A program made the position numbers and the translations under genes. Positions 53,475-62,439 of a DNA stretch of 64,000 nt are shown here, one piece after another. The stretch is from an uncultured Porphyromonadaceae bacterium. GTDB lineage: Bacteria; Bacteroidota; Bacteroidia; Bacteroidales; Muribaculaceae. Each line of letters opens with the position of its first letter. Position 1 is the first letter of the stretch. The stretch lies in contig UQUV01000012.1 in NCBI GenBank assembly GCA_900544305.1, positions 1-64,000 on the forward strand, written 5' to 3'. The notes under the pieces are model-generated. The model was not told the DNA's origin. It saw only the letters and a list, made by a program, of their open reading frames with translations, and made no database searches.

Positions 53475-54488
53475 TTATTTCACTTCCCAGGTTTCGCCGG
53501 CGAGAATCATGTCGCGGAGGCTGTGGAAGCCTTTCTTTGCTTCAACCTGTTCGGTCTGGCGTGCCACTTCTTCGTCGTAGACAGGTGCCTCAACATCGCG
53601 GATAATACCGATGGCGAGCGGAAGCGTATGGCCGTCCATCATGGCAAGCTGCTGGTGGAGGAAGTTCGACTGGCAGTGGGCATCGTGAACGAGCACATCG
53701 TCAAGCGTATAGCCGTCTTCGCCTACAACAACCGCCTTCAAACCGAAACCGTCCTGCACAAGACCTTTCTCCATGTTCTTTCCGAACAGCATTTTTTCGC
53801 CGTGACGGAGGTGGATAGTGTGGTCAGGACGCAGTTCCTTGTCGGAAACGAAGCTATAGATGCCGTGGTTGAAAATCACGCAGTTCTGGAGCAGTTCGAC
53901 TACCGACGCACCTTTATGGCGTGCAGCGGCAACGAGCACTTCCTGCGAAGTCTTGAGCTCTACATCGAGGCTGCGGCCAAAGAATGTGCCGCGTGCGCCG
54001 AACACGAGCTCAGCCGGGATGAACGGGTCCTCCGTCGTTCCGTAAGGAGATGACTTCGACACGAATCCGCGTTCCGATGTCGGCGAATATTGTCCTTTTG
54101 TCAAACCGTAGATACGGTTGTTGAGCAACAGCATGTTGATGTTCACGTTACGGCGTACGGCGTGAATAAAATGGTTACCGCCGATGGCGAGTCCGTCGCC
54201 GTCGCCGGAAATCTGCCATACGGTCATATCAGGATTGGCAACCTTGAAGCCGGTAGCGATGGCAGCGGCACGGCCGTGAATCGTGTGGAAGCCGTAGGTG
54301 TTCATATAGTACGGCAGACGGGAGCTACAGCCGATACCCGAAATGACGGCTGTCTTTTCGGGAGCTACGCCAAGCTCTGCCATGGCTTTGTGGAGCACGT
54401 TGAGAATAGCGTGGTCGCCGCAGCCCGGACACCAACGCACATATTGGTCGCTCTTATAATCTGATGCTTGATATTTCATTTCTTCCAT
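53475..54488 (-). CDS. korB: 2-oxoglutarate (2-oxoacid):ferredoxin oxidoreductase, beta subunit
   Basis: With KorA it converts 2-oxoglutarate and CoA reversibly to succinyl-CoA, CO2 and reduced ferredoxin, part of the anaerobic reductive TCA branch. The 337 residues have RWCPGCGDHAILN, the CPGCGxH start of TPP-binding beta subunits, then ISGIGCSSR and the TPP/Mg motif GDGDGLAIGGNHFIHA, with NNRIYGLTKGQ. It starts 3 bases after korA. Confidence 0.93.
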   Translation of the reverse strand: MEEMKYQASDYKSDQYVRWCPGCGDHAILNVLHKAMAELGVAPEKTAVISGIGCSSRLPYYMNTYGFHTIHGRAAAIATGFKVANPDMTVWQISGDGDGLAIGGNHFIHAVRRNVNINMLLLNNRIYGLTKGQYSPTSERGFVSKSSPYGTTEDPFIPAELVFGARGTFFGRSLDVELKTSQEVLVAAARHKGASVVELLQNCVIFNHGIYSFVSDKELRPDHTIHLRHGEKMLFGKNMEKGLVQDGFGLKAVVVGEDGYTLDDVLVHDAHCQSNFLHQQLAMMDGHTLPLAIGIIRDVEAPVYDEEVARQTEQVEAKKGFHSLRDMILAGETWEVK

Positions 54489-54491
54489 AGC

Positions 54492-56336
54492 TTAGCCCTC
54501 CATAATTTTTGTTACGCCTTCTACAATCTCGTGTACGAGGAACGGCTGTCCCTGCACCTTGTTGATGCGTGAAATGTTGACATGCGGGAATTTTGCCTGC
54601 AAGAAATCGGCAAACTGACCGAGGTTGAGCTCGGCAACCACCACGTTCTTGTAGCGGCTGAACACTTCGCCGGTATTCTTTGGCAGCGGGTTGATGTAGC
54701 GGAAGTGGGCCATTGCCACTTTCTTGCCTTCGGCACGGAGCATGTCGACAGCTTCGTGGATATGTCCGAACGTACCGCCCCAGCCCACAACAAGTGTGTC
54801 GGCATCAGCGTCGCCGTAAGGATCAACTTCAGGTATGTCGTTGGCAATGTAGTCGACTTTTGCCTGACGGATTTTCACCATCTTTTCGTGGTTGGCAGGG
54901 TCAGTCGAGATAGCACCTGTCTTGCTGTCCTTTTCCAGACCGCCCAGACGGTGAGTCAAGCCCGGAGTGCCCGGAATAGCCCAGTAGCGCACGAGCGATT
55001 CTTCGTCGCGGTCGTACGGATGCCAGCCTTCTTTCTTGTCTTCCGGCACATAGCGCGGAGTGATGGCAGGATATTCGCCTTCTTCCGGCAAGCGGAATGC
55101 TGAAGAACCATTGGCAATGAAGGCATCGGTAAGAAGAATAACCGGTGTCATGTGTTCGATGGCGATACGTGCAGCTTCGAAAGCCATGTGGAAACAGTCG
55201 GTCGGCGATGCGGCTGAAAGCACCACAATCGGACATTCGCCGTTGCGGCCGTACAATGCCTGGCGCAAGTCGGTCTGTTCAGTCTTTGTAGGCAGACCCG
55301 TAGAAGGACCGCCACGCTGTACGTCGATAATCACCAGCGGAAGTTCGGCCATGACAGCCAATCCCAAGCCTTCGCTCTTCAGAGCCAGACCCGGACCGGA
55401 AGTAGTGGTCACAGCAAGGTCGCCGGCAAACGATGCACCGATAGCCGAGCAGATACCGGCAATTTCATCCTCCATCTGACAGGCCTTCACGCCCAAGTCC
55501 TTGCGTTTGGCAAGTTCGTGAAGAATATCAGTAGCCGGAGTGATAGGATAGCTTCCCAGGTAAAGCGGACGTCCTGATTTTTCAGAGGCATAAATCAAAC
55601 CCCACGCAGTGGCAGTGTTGCCGTTCACGTCGGTATAAATGCCCGGACGGGCTTGGCTGGCTTCAATTCTGTATGTGGAAACAGACGCGTGAATGTTATG
55701 GCCATAGTCATAGCCGGCACGCATCACTTTAGCGTTAGCTTCGTAAATGGCCGGTTTCTTGGCAAACTTGTTCTGCAACAAGTGGAGAGCCGACTCGAGC
55801 GGACGGTCGAACAGCCAGCAAACCAGACCGAGAGCAAACATGTTCTTGCAACGGAGCATCGACTTCAAGTCGAGTCCGGAACCTTCCAACGCCGATTTGA
55901 CCATCGACGAAATAGGGACTTCCACGACCTGTGCGTCGAGTTTGATTTCCTTGTAAGGATCGTTTGTCGTGTAAAGCGCTTTTTTCAAATCCGATTCCTT
56001 GAATGAATCGATGTCAACAATCGCTACGCCGCCTTTCTTCAAGAAACAGGCGTGGCGCTTCAACGCAGCCGGGTTCATGGCTACCAGCACGTCGGCCTCA
56101 TCACCCGGAGTGTGAACGCCCTTACCGATATGTACCTGAAAGCCCGACACACCGCTCAATGTTCCCTGCGGTGCACGAATTTCTGCCGGATAGTCGGGGA
56201 ATGTCGAAATCTGGTCGCCTACCCCTGCCGACACATTTGAGAAGATATTACCCGCCAACTGCATGCCGTCGCCGGAGTCGCCCGAGAAGCGAACTACTAC
56301 ATTCTCAAGAGTTTTTACATTGGTTTTTTCTAACAT
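54492..56336 (-). CDS. korA: 2-oxoglutarate (2-oxoacid):ferredoxin oxidoreductase, fused gamma-alpha subunit
   Basis: The 614-residue chain contains the gamma domain first (about 10-190, VVRFSGDSGDGMQLAG, VLVAMNPAALKRH). The alpha domain (about 215-610, YPITPATDILHELA, MEDEIAGICSAIGASFAG, TTSGPGLALKSEGLGLAV, PTKTEQTDLRQALYGRNGE) follows. The fused order is usual in Bacteroidetes. The paired beta gene follows at once. The sequence favours 2-oxoglutarate but other 2-oxo acids are possible. Confidence 0.93.
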   Translation of the reverse strand: MLEKTNVKTLENVVVRFSGDSGDGMQLAGNIFSNVSAGVGDQISTFPDYPAEIRAPQGTLSGVSGFQVHIGKGVHTPGDEADVLVAMNPAALKRHACFLKKGGVAIVDIDSFKESDLKKALYTTNDPYKEIKLDAQVVEVPISSMVKSALEGSGLDLKSMLRCKNMFALGLVCWLFDRPLESALHLLQNKFAKKPAIYEANAKVMRAGYDYGHNIHASVSTYRIEASQARPGIYTDVNGNTATAWGLIYASEKSGRPLYLGSYPITPATDILHELAKRKDLGVKACQMEDEIAGICSAIGASFAGDLAVTTTSGPGLALKSEGLGLAVMAELPLVIIDVQRGGPSTGLPTKTEQTDLRQALYGRNGECPIVVLSAASPTDCFHMAFEAARIAIEHMTPVILLTDAFIANGSSAFRLPEEGEYPAITPRYVPEDKKEGWHPYDRDEESLVRYWAIPGTPGLTHRLGGLEKDSKTGAISTDPANHEKMVKIRQAKVDYIANDIPEVDPYGDADADTLVVGWGGTFGHIHEAVDMLRAEGKKVAMAHFRYINPLPKNTGEVFSRYKNVVVAELNLGQFADFLQAKFPHVNISRINKVQGQPFLVHEIVEGVTKIMEG

Positions 56337-56404
56337 ATTCGCTATATTATAGAGTATTCTCTTTATGATTTAATGGAAAATTTTTTCCATTGTTAAGCAT
56401 TTGA

Positions 56405-56412
56405 CAAAATTA
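56405..56412 (-). promoter_or_regulatory. -7 promoter element of korAB
   Basis: The minus strand reads TAATTTTG, a perfect match, 69 bases before the korA start. Confidence 0.5.
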
Positions 56413-56480
56413 TAGCAAACTTTTAAGATTTGCTACCTTTTAACACAGTATAAAACATGTTTTACAGCAGTATGCAAACG

Positions 56481-57767
56481 CTAATCGGCACGGGCGGCGG
56501 CACTGAGCAGCCGATGGCCGGTGCGGCAATAAAGGCATTTGCGTTGCAGGCAGTAGGCATTATAGAGCTGAATGACCGCCTGCGACACCAACGCACTGTC
56601 AATCTTTACGCCGGCCGAGGCAAACAGCGCGGTGATGCGGTTGCGCTCCGGCGGCAGTTTTTCGAGCAAGTCGACGGCACATTGCGCCATTTCGTAGTTG
56701 TCGGTCACTTCACCATACACATAATAAAGCGTGGCCACAGTGTTGATAAGCACGATGTCGACCGAGCCTTTGCCGATAGCAGCCGTCTGTTCGGGCGACT
56801 CATGCGAAAACGAATAGTGGCGGCTCCAGTAGCCCGTCAGCTGCACGCTGAACAGCGAGCGCAGGCGTTCCTCGTCGCCCTTTGCTTCAAGAATGTCGGC
56901 AAACAGGCGGAAACCATTGTGCACATAATGGGCAAGCAACGCCACGCGCCGCCACGGAAAATTCTGCGGACGCATGCGGAACGACTTCCACACCAGCCCT
57001 TCGGGGCGGCGGAGCATGAATTTGGTGCGCAGATAGTTGTACTCGCGCTGCAATTGTTCATAGTATTTGTCACCGTTGCCCGACGGCCCGTCGAGCAGTC
57101 CGGCTTGACCGAAAAACAAGGCCTCCAGTTGGAGAAGCGAGTCGGCATGCTTGTGGAGCAGCGTCAGCGGCAAGCTTTTCGCCAGCCGTTCGAAAGCGTC
57201 GTTGTTCGTGCCGAAACCGACATTGCGCGCCAACGTAACGTAGCACGCATCCTCCCAACTGCCATGATAACGCTCAAGCAGTTCCTTCACGCGGCGGCCT
57301 TTTTCCTGTAGCCGCTCAAATGCCAGCGACTGCACCCATTCGGCCATTTCCAGCCCTTCCATCGCCTGAATCACGGCCTTGCAGGGCAGTTCCACCTTCG
57401 AGTCGACCAGCTCGGCATATCGCTCGGAAAAACGCGGCGAACACTTCATCACCATTTGCGGTATGCGCTCGCCGTTGCTGCGATATACCGGGGCATCGTC
57501 CTTGTCGACCACGTGCAGCACCACCGAGTCATACGCCCGGTCGCGGTCATGCCCATGGCGTTTCCAGTCGGAAGCGCGGTAGTGGATTTCCACATTCCCC
57601 GCCCACACATAGCCGTCAATCTCGATTTTCGCATTGAAAAAGTCGGGACCGGCATCCGTGTTCCGCAGTCCCGGGTCGATGATTCGCACCCGGCGGCCGT
57701 CGTTGGTTGTCATCGACGACGGATTCCACAGCCGGTACTCCCATATATATTGCATCAATTTCTCCAT
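56481..57767 (-). CDS. DUF2851-family protein
   Basis: The start is placed at ATG 57767 (MEKLMQYIWEYRLW), where family members begin; the open frame extends to 57842 across the -7 box region. The 428 residues contain the DUF2851 patterns RVRIIDPGLRNTDAGPDFFNAKIEIDG as separate short blocks, WAGNVEIHYRASDWKRHGHDRD, GYWSRHYSF and the C-terminal Cys cluster QRKCLYCRTG. The family is nearly confined to Bacteroidetes and has no known activity. The N-terminal acidic and His motifs could be a nuclease-like site, which is speculation. Confidence 0.85.
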   Translation of the reverse strand: MEKLMQYIWEYRLWNPSSMTTNDGRRVRIIDPGLRNTDAGPDFFNAKIEIDGYVWAGNVEIHYRASDWKRHGHDRDRAYDSVVLHVVDKDDAPVYRSNGERIPQMVMKCSPRFSERYAELVDSKVELPCKAVIQAMEGLEMAEWVQSLAFERLQEKGRRVKELLERYHGSWEDACYVTLARNVGFGTNNDAFERLAKSLPLTLLHKHADSLLQLEALFFGQAGLLDGPSGNGDKYYEQLQREYNYLRTKFMLRRPEGLVWKSFRMRPQNFPWRRVALLAHYVHNGFRLFADILEAKGDEERLRSLFSVQLTGYWSRHYSFSHESPEQTAAIGKGSVDIVLINTVATLYYVYGEVTDNYEMAQCAVDLLEKLPPERNRITALFASAGVKIDSALVSQAVIQLYNAYCLQRKCLYCRTGHRLLSAAARAD

Positions 57768-57793
57768 AGCACAATTCAAGGCTCTGCCCACCA

Positions 57794-57801
57794 CAAACTT
57801 A
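57794..57801 (-). promoter_or_regulatory. -7 promoter element of the DUF2851 gene
   Basis: The minus strand reads TAAGTTTG, a perfect match, 27 bases before the ATG at 57767. Apart from this and the tRNA promoter, the gap 57768-58105 holds nothing I can assign. Confidence 0.5.
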
Positions 57802-58078
57802 CGCAAAATAACCGAGAAATCAAAGCTCCGCCTGTCCCTCATCCACCCGAAAAGCAGAGAAAAACCCTTCCACCGTCAAAAAAGCACCGACAAGCACCCG
57901 TTTTTTCCACACATTTCTGCTCTCTCCCCACCAACCGACGCTCCCACCGCCTCAAACCGCCCACTTTCGATGAAAATTTTTAAATTTAAAAATAATTGAT
58001 AAACAACACATTACATACCAACGATAAAAATTTCTTATTTTTTTCATCAAAATATTTGCACAATTCAACTTCCTCTAT

Positions 58079-58086
58079 TAACTTTG
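58079..58086 (+). promoter_or_regulatory. -7 promoter element of tRNA-Phe
   Basis: TAACTTTG is a perfect match 19 bases before the tRNA. Confidence 0.6.
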
Positions 58087-58105
58087 CACTCGCAAAACAA
58101 ACGAT

Positions 58106-58178
58106 GGTGCCATAGCTCAGTTGGTAGAGCAAAGGACTGAAAATCCTTGTGTCCCCGGTTCGATTCCTGGTGGCACCA
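58106..58178 (+). tRNA. tRNA-Phe (GAA)
   Basis: A 73-base cloverleaf with acceptor strands GGTGCCA and TGGCACC, D-arm GCTCAGTTGGTAGAGC, anticodon GAA at 58139-58141 in loop CTGAAAA, and T-arm CCCGGTTCGATTCCTGG. CCA is not encoded. An integrase gene lies 243 bases downstream, so the tRNA 3' end is the likely attachment site of the element. Confidence 0.96.
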
Positions 58179-58204
58179 CTTTGAAGAAAAGCAAAAGACA
58201 GTAA

Positions 58205-58236
58205 AATCCTGATTTCCAAGCGAAATCGGGATTTTT
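58205..58236 (+). terminator. Terminator after tRNA-Phe
   Basis: AATCCTGATTT (58205-58215) and AAATCGGGATT (58223-58233) pair with one G-U, followed by TTTT. Confidence 0.8.
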
Positions 58237-58281
58237 TGTTTTCCCCAAGCACGCAAAAAACGGCAAAATATTACCGTTTGA

Positions 58282-58327
58282 GGTGGAGCAAAAGGTGGAG
58301 ATAAAAGGTGGAGCAAAAATCTCCACC
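58282..58327. repeat. Three direct and one inverted GGTGGAG repeats near the attachment region
   Basis: GGTGGAG occurs at 58282-58288, 58294-58300 and 58307-58313, spaced 12-13 bases, and inverted as CTCCACC at 58321-58327. They sit between the tRNA and the integrase gene, where arm-type integrase or excisionase sites are expected. Confidence 0.65.
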
Positions 58328-58390
58328 GAATTAGAGTCTTTCTCACTGATTTGCAATGTTTTGCGTATCAAGAAAACGTGGTCGGTTTTC

Positions 58391-58398
58391 TACTTTTG
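58391..58398 (+). promoter_or_regulatory. -7 promoter element of the integrase gene
   Basis: TACTTTTG matches the consensus perfectly and lies 23 bases before ATG 58422. Confidence 0.55.
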
Positions 58399-58421
58399 TC
58401 CAAACTAAAAACTGTAGGAAA

Positions 58422-59654
58422 ATGAAAAGAAGTTCATTCAATGTGCTTTTCTTCTTGAAGAAGACCAAGCTGCTGAAAAACGGAGAAGCATCCGTTTGTA
58501 TGCGTATCACAGTAGATGGTACGCGAGTTGAAAACAACATCCGCAAAAGCATTGACCCGTCTCTCTGGAGTCAGGCTAAGGAATCCGCCAGAGGCAAAAG
58601 CCGCAAATCATGTGATCTGAATGCCTATATCGAAAATGCGAGAATTAAATTACATCAGATTTTTTGTGAGCTGGAAGAACAGAACCGGCCTATAACAGCG
58701 CGTCTGTTGCAGGAAATATTTTTCGGACAGGACAAAGAACCGGAAGCGGTACGCACTCTCATCGGTACCATGCAGGAGCACAATGGTCAATGCCGTGCCT
58801 TGGTCGGTAAAGACTACGCCCTGATTACCGTTCGCCGTTATGAAAGCTGCAAGCGCTATCTTGCCGAACTTATCAGACAGAAATACGGAAAGGATGATCT
58901 GCCGCTGGTGGAAGTCAACGGTGAGTTGGTACGTGCCTTTGAATTTTATTTGAAGACTGAAAAGGAATGTCAGCAGAATACTGTTATCCGTTATATGAAA
59001 TGTCTGAAGAAAATTACCAATCTGGCACTGGCCAATGAATGGATAGCCAAAGACCCGTTTATCGGTATCAAGTTCCACGAAAAAGAAGTAATCCGTGAGT
59101 TTCTTACCATGGACGAACTGCTGACTATCTACCACAAGGAGTTTCCTTTGGAGCGAATCACCGTAGTCCGTGATGTTTTTATTTTTGCGGCCTTTACCGG
59201 CCTGGCTTTCATTGACGTACAACAGCTTTCCCCTGAGCATATCGTAAAAGACAATAACGGAAACCTGTGGATCAGGAAGCCACGTCAGAAAACAAAGAAC
59301 ATGTGTAACATTCCGCTACTGGATATTCCTTTGGAAATCCTGAGAAAATATGCAGATTATCCTGCCTGCAAAAAGAAAGGAGTATTACTGCCTGTTCCCT
59401 GCAATCAGAAGATGAACAGTTACTTGAAAGAGATTGCCGACCTATGCCTGATAAAGAAGAACCTGACTACCCACACCGCCCGTCACTCATACGCCACATC
59501 TGTCTGTTTGGCCAATGGAGTAAGCATTGAGAATGTAGCCAAAATGCTCGGTCACTCCAATATCAAGATGACGCAGCACTATGCAAGGGTACTCGACAGT
59601 TCCATTCTGAAAGATATGAATAATGTAAGGGATGTACTTTCAAATTGCCTGTAG
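58422..59654 (+). CDS. int: Tyrosine recombinase/integrase
   Basis: The start at 58422 (MKRSSFNVLFFLKKTKLL) is the usual family start and lies after a -7 box; the frame extends to 58356. The 410 residues have an arm-binding domain (about 1-80), a SAM-like core-binding domain (about 100-200, with YGKDDLPLVEVNGELVRAFE) and the catalytic domain. The box I position reads AFTGLAFIDVQQL, with Ala where classical recombinases have Arg, as in the Bacteroides IntDOT group. HTARHSYAT gives His and Arg, and HYARVLDSS gives the nucleophile Tyr387. It integrates and excises the element at tRNA-Phe. Confidence 0.93.
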   Translation: MKRSSFNVLFFLKKTKLLKNGEASVCMRITVDGTRVENNIRKSIDPSLWSQAKESARGKSRKSCDLNAYIENARIKLHQIFCELEEQNRPITARLLQEIFFGQDKEPEAVRTLIGTMQEHNGQCRALVGKDYALITVRRYESCKRYLAELIRQKYGKDDLPLVEVNGELVRAFEFYLKTEKECQQNTVIRYMKCLKKITNLALANEWIAKDPFIGIKFHEKEVIREFLTMDELLTIYHKEFPLERITVVRDVFIFAAFTGLAFIDVQQLSPEHIVKDNNGNLWIRKPRQKTKNMCNIPLLDIPLEILRKYADYPACKKKGVLLPVPCNQKMNSYLKEIADLCLIKKNLTTHTARHSYATSVCLANGVSIENVAKMLGHSNIKMTQHYARVLDSSILKDMNNVRDVLSNCL

Positions 59655-59657
59655 CTT

Positions 59658-60032
59658 ATGAAAAGAGACATTATCCATATAATGGAGGACGGCAGGATTG
59701 TTATTCCTGCTGTCCATCCTGATAAGATTCGTATGGACGAAGCCGAACTTGTCGGCTTGTTCAATGTAGTTGCACCGACCTTACGAGCAGCGAAAAGAAG
59801 AATATATAAGCTGGGGATATTGCAATCATTCACCGCAGAACAACGTATTCCGTTAAAAGAGGGGTATCAGGTAGTCTATAACCTGGAAATGATATTTGCG
59901 CTTGCCTTTCAGATTAATACTTTTCCGGCCCAACAATTACGTGAGTATATAATCAGCAGACTGTTCCAATCTGAAAAGTCAATGATTATCTGCATGATGA
60001 ATGGTCATCATAAATCATATCTAAAATGCTGA
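59658..60032 (+). CDS. RhuM-like small protein
   Basis: The 124-residue protein starts 3 bases after the integrase stop and is cotranscribed. It reads as MEDGRIVIP, then an HTH-like stretch DEAELVGLFNVVAPTLRAAKRRIYKLGI, then VYNLEMIFALAFQIN and QLREYIISRLF. The order 'TEDG start, AELFxV HTH, YNLDMIIxLxxxxN, wATxxL' is that of the N-terminal domain of virulence protein RhuM. It is a short stand-alone version. Its role is unknown; position beside a Fic gene suggests an accessory of the element. Confidence 0.6.
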   Translation: MKRDIIHIMEDGRIVIPAVHPDKIRMDEAELVGLFNVVAPTLRAAKRRIYKLGILQSFTAEQRIPLKEGYQVVYNLEMIFALAFQINTFPAQQLREYIISRLFQSEKSMIICMMNGHHKSYLKC

Positions 60033-60056
60033 TAAATATTGATTTCACTATTTCAT

Positions 60057-60110
60057 GCGGATAATAAGCCGCAAAATTTGCGGTTAATTATCCGCAAAAC
60101 CGTATATTTG
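60057..60110 (+). promoter_or_regulatory. Operator and promoter of the fic gene
   Basis: An outer inverted repeat GCGGATAAT (60057-60065) and ATTATCCGC (60087-60095) encloses the palindrome CCGCAAA-A-TTTGCGG (60069-60083). The -7 element TATATTTG (60103-60110) follows at once. The layout suggests repression by a dimeric regulator, perhaps the Fic protein itself through its C-terminal winged helix. Confidence 0.6.
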
Positions 60111-60122
60111 CAGAAAACAGTG

Positions 60123-61253
60123 ATGCCTATGTATATACATGAACATAAAGAATGGCCTTCCTTTTCGTGGAACAAGGAACTTGTCGATGAGAAACTGAAC
60201 AAGGTAAACAAAGCTGTCGGTTATCTGATGGGACGCCTTAGTGTAATCGGTTTTAACGACAAGATGTCTGCCGTAGTTGAATCCATTTCTCATGACATCA
60301 TTGCATCATCAGAAATTGAAGGAGTGGAATTGAACAATGAACAGGTACGTTCATCTGTAGCCCGCAAACTCGGAGTACAACTACCGAATCCGACCGAATC
60401 TTCACGATATATAGACGGAGTAGTGGAAATGGCACTTGACGCAACCGTCAATTTCAGCAGTCCGCTTACCCATGAAAGACTCTTCGGCTGGCACAACTGC
60501 CTGTTTCCTACCGGATGGAGCGGTCCAACGAAAATAGATGTAGCTCGATACCGCAGTGGAGAGATGAAAGTTATTTCTGGAATGTTCGGTCGGGAAAAGA
60601 TACATTATGTAGCGCCTGCTCCTGAAAGAATAGACGAAGAAATGAATCGGTTTCTGGACTGGTTCAATTCAGATGCACATAACGGCTATGTAAAATCGGC
60701 GATAGCCCATTTGTGGTTTGTATGCATCCATCCTTTCGATGACGGAAACGGACGAATCGGACGGGCCATTGCTGATATGGCACTTTCACAGGCCGAAAAC
60801 TCAAAGATGCGTTTTTTCAGTATCTCACATCAGATAAACAAAGATAAAAAACAGTATTACGACATATTGGAGAAAACACAGAAGGGAGATTGCGAGATTA
60901 CTGAATGGATCATCTGGTATCTTGACTGCCTGCTCCATTCCGTCGAGCAATCCGACGAAACATTGTCGAAGGTTCTTAACAAGGCCATATTCTGGCAAAC
61001 CCATGCCGAAACAGTCCTGTCCGAACGACAATGTGAAGTCTTGAATTTATATTTGGACGGTTATCCCGGCAAACTGACGGCCAAGAACTGGGCAAAACGT
61101 GTAAAGGTATCACCAGATACAGCAGCACGCGATATAAAAGATTTGGTGGAAAAAGGTGTGCTGGTTCCTCAGCAGGGGCGGGTTCGTGACGTATTCTACG
61201 GAATCCGGTGCAGTGACTCTATCCTTGTCATCCCCATGCCTGAAGATTTATAA
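60123..61253 (+). CDS. Fic-family AMP-transferase (class II, with C-terminal winged helix)
   Basis: The start at ATG 60123 lies 12 bases after the -7 box; ATG 60129 is an alternative, and the frame is open back to 60039. The 376 residues begin with an N-terminal helical region whose SSEIEG block is the inhibitory motif SxxxEG (Ser62, Glu66, Gly67) of class II Fic proteins. The Fic motif HPFDDGNGRIGR has catalytic His203. After residue 300, VLSERQCEVLNLYLD to RDIKDLVEKGVLVPQ form a winged-helix DNA-binding part. Such proteins modify or de-modify target proteins with AMP, and many are toxins or regulators in mobile elements. It is lower in G+C than the core genes. Confidence 0.9.
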   Translation: MPMYIHEHKEWPSFSWNKELVDEKLNKVNKAVGYLMGRLSVIGFNDKMSAVVESISHDIIASSEIEGVELNNEQVRSSVARKLGVQLPNPTESSRYIDGVVEMALDATVNFSSPLTHERLFGWHNCLFPTGWSGPTKIDVARYRSGEMKVISGMFGREKIHYVAPAPERIDEEMNRFLDWFNSDAHNGYVKSAIAHLWFVCIHPFDDGNGRIGRAIADMALSQAENSKMRFFSISHQINKDKKQYYDILEKTQKGDCEITEWIIWYLDCLLHSVEQSDETLSKVLNKAIFWQTHAETVLSERQCEVLNLYLDGYPGKLTAKNWAKRVKVSPDTAARDIKDLVEKGVLVPQQGRVRDVFYGIRCSDSILVIPMPEDL

Positions 61254-61268
61254 TTGTTCATCATACAA

Positions 61269-61321
61269 GCATAAAGGCTGTGTGACATCGGTTCATCAAA
61301 ACCGGCACACAGCCTTTATGC
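61269..61321. terminator. Long bidirectional terminator between fic and HTH genes
   Basis: GCATAAAGGCTGTGTG (61269-61284) and its exact complement (61306-61321) form a 16-bp stem; an inner CGGTT/AACCG pairs too. It separates convergent genes. Confidence 0.9.
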
Positions 61322-61328
61322 CTTTCTT

Positions 61329-61631
61329 TTATTTACCACTCATATATGCTTCCCGATAATTCTCCTGAAGCATTTTCTCTATGTCACTCTCCCGATAAAG
61401 GATTTTACCTCCCAACTGGTAATAGGATATTCTCCTTTCATTACGATAATCCTGAAGCGTGCGTCTGCTCAGTTTCAATTGCGCCGACACTTCCTTGTCG
61501 GTCAGATAGCGTTCACCGCCCAGCACGGGACGGTTCCCGACCGCCAGATTCTCAATCCCGACCAACATACGGTCAAGGCTTCCCATGATACGGTGTACCC
61601 ATTCTCTGCTGTCTGTTCTCAGTTCACTCAT
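61329..61631 (-). CDS. Helix-turn-helix (excisionase-type) protein
   Basis: The 100-residue protein has a charged N-terminal helix and then the MerR/excisionase-like HTH YLTDKEVSAQLKLSRRTLQDYRNERRISYYQLGGKILYRESDIEKML. Proteins of this kind act as recombination directionality factors or regulators of Bacteroides elements. It lies 31 bases downstream of a similar gene on the same strand. Confidence 0.8.
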   Translation of the reverse strand: MSELRTDSREWVHRIMGSLDRMLVGIENLAVGNRPVLGGERYLTDKEVSAQLKLSRRTLQDYRNERRISYYQLGGKILYRESDIEKMLQENYREAYMSGK

Positions 61632-61662
61632 GTTATTATGGATTTAGTGGTTATTGTTTCTG

Positions 61663-61974
61663 CTATATATTACGGCCTCTGTAAAATGCCTCTTTTCTTC
61701 TGTCCTCAACTTTCTTGACGATACCCAGCACATCTTCCGGCTTATAGAATATCTTGTGATTGATTTGAGAAAAAGGCAGGGTACCGTTATCACGGAGTGT
61801 CTGCAGGGTACGGGGCGAGATGTTCAGATACCGGCACACGTCCTGATTGTCCATCCACTTGTGCAGCGTCCTATCGTTCTCCCGGTTGCAAATTTCCATG
61901 ACCCGATGCTCAAAGTATTCAAACTTACGCACCAATTCCTCAAACAGTTGTTTTTCTATTCCTACAAATTCCAT
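61663..61974 (-). CDS. Helix-turn-helix (excisionase-type) protein
   Basis: The ATG at 61974 (MEFVGIEKQLFEEL) follows an AAAAGGAAA ribosome-binding site; the open frame extends further but with non-matching sequence. The 103 residues have an N-terminal helix, then the HTH WMDNQDVCRYLNISPRTLQTLRDNGTLPFSQINHKIFYKPEDVLGIV as in excisionase-type DNA-binding proteins. With the next gene it probably forms a pair that controls excision or transfer. Confidence 0.8.
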   Translation of the reverse strand: MEFVGIEKQLFEELVRKFEYFEHRVMEICNRENDRTLHKWMDNQDVCRYLNISPRTLQTLRDNGTLPFSQINHKIFYKPEDVLGIVKKVEDRRKEAFYRGRNI

Positions 61975-62316
61975 ATCGTTTCCTTTTTTTGTTGATTGAT
62001 GTTTATTCTTTTTTCGTTGTTTGCGACAAAGAAAAGCCATATATTCTGAAAGGCAATGGTTTCCGCTTAACTGGCAGCATGTGGCGCTGATTATCATAGT
62101 TATGAGGCCACATTCATATCCTTTTCTGCAAATATTCCTATATTCAGGGACTCCATCCAATAATGAATTACAGAATAAAAGATCTATGAACCTGATTCAA
62201 TAAATGTCCATAGCAATGGATAAGGAATGGTTTATTTCCATGTAACCTTACTTCATCACTTTTCCAAACCATTGATTAGATAAGGAAGCAAAGAAGTGTT
62301 CCTTCAATAATTCACA

Positions 62317-62374
62317 GACATGAATATTTACTACAGTACGACAATACGACATTAAGTCAGTAAATATTCAAGTC
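62317..62374. repeat. 16-bp inverted repeat
   Basis: GACATGAATATTTACT (62317-62332) and AGTAAATATTCAAGTC (62359-62374) are complementary at 15 of 16 bases around 26 bases. It may be a protein-binding site of the recombination or mobilization module. Confidence 0.65.
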
Positions 62375-62439
62375 AATAAATCAGTAACTGTTTGAATCCC
62401 CGGTTCATTGTTTCATCAAACAGGAAAAATACCGCATTC

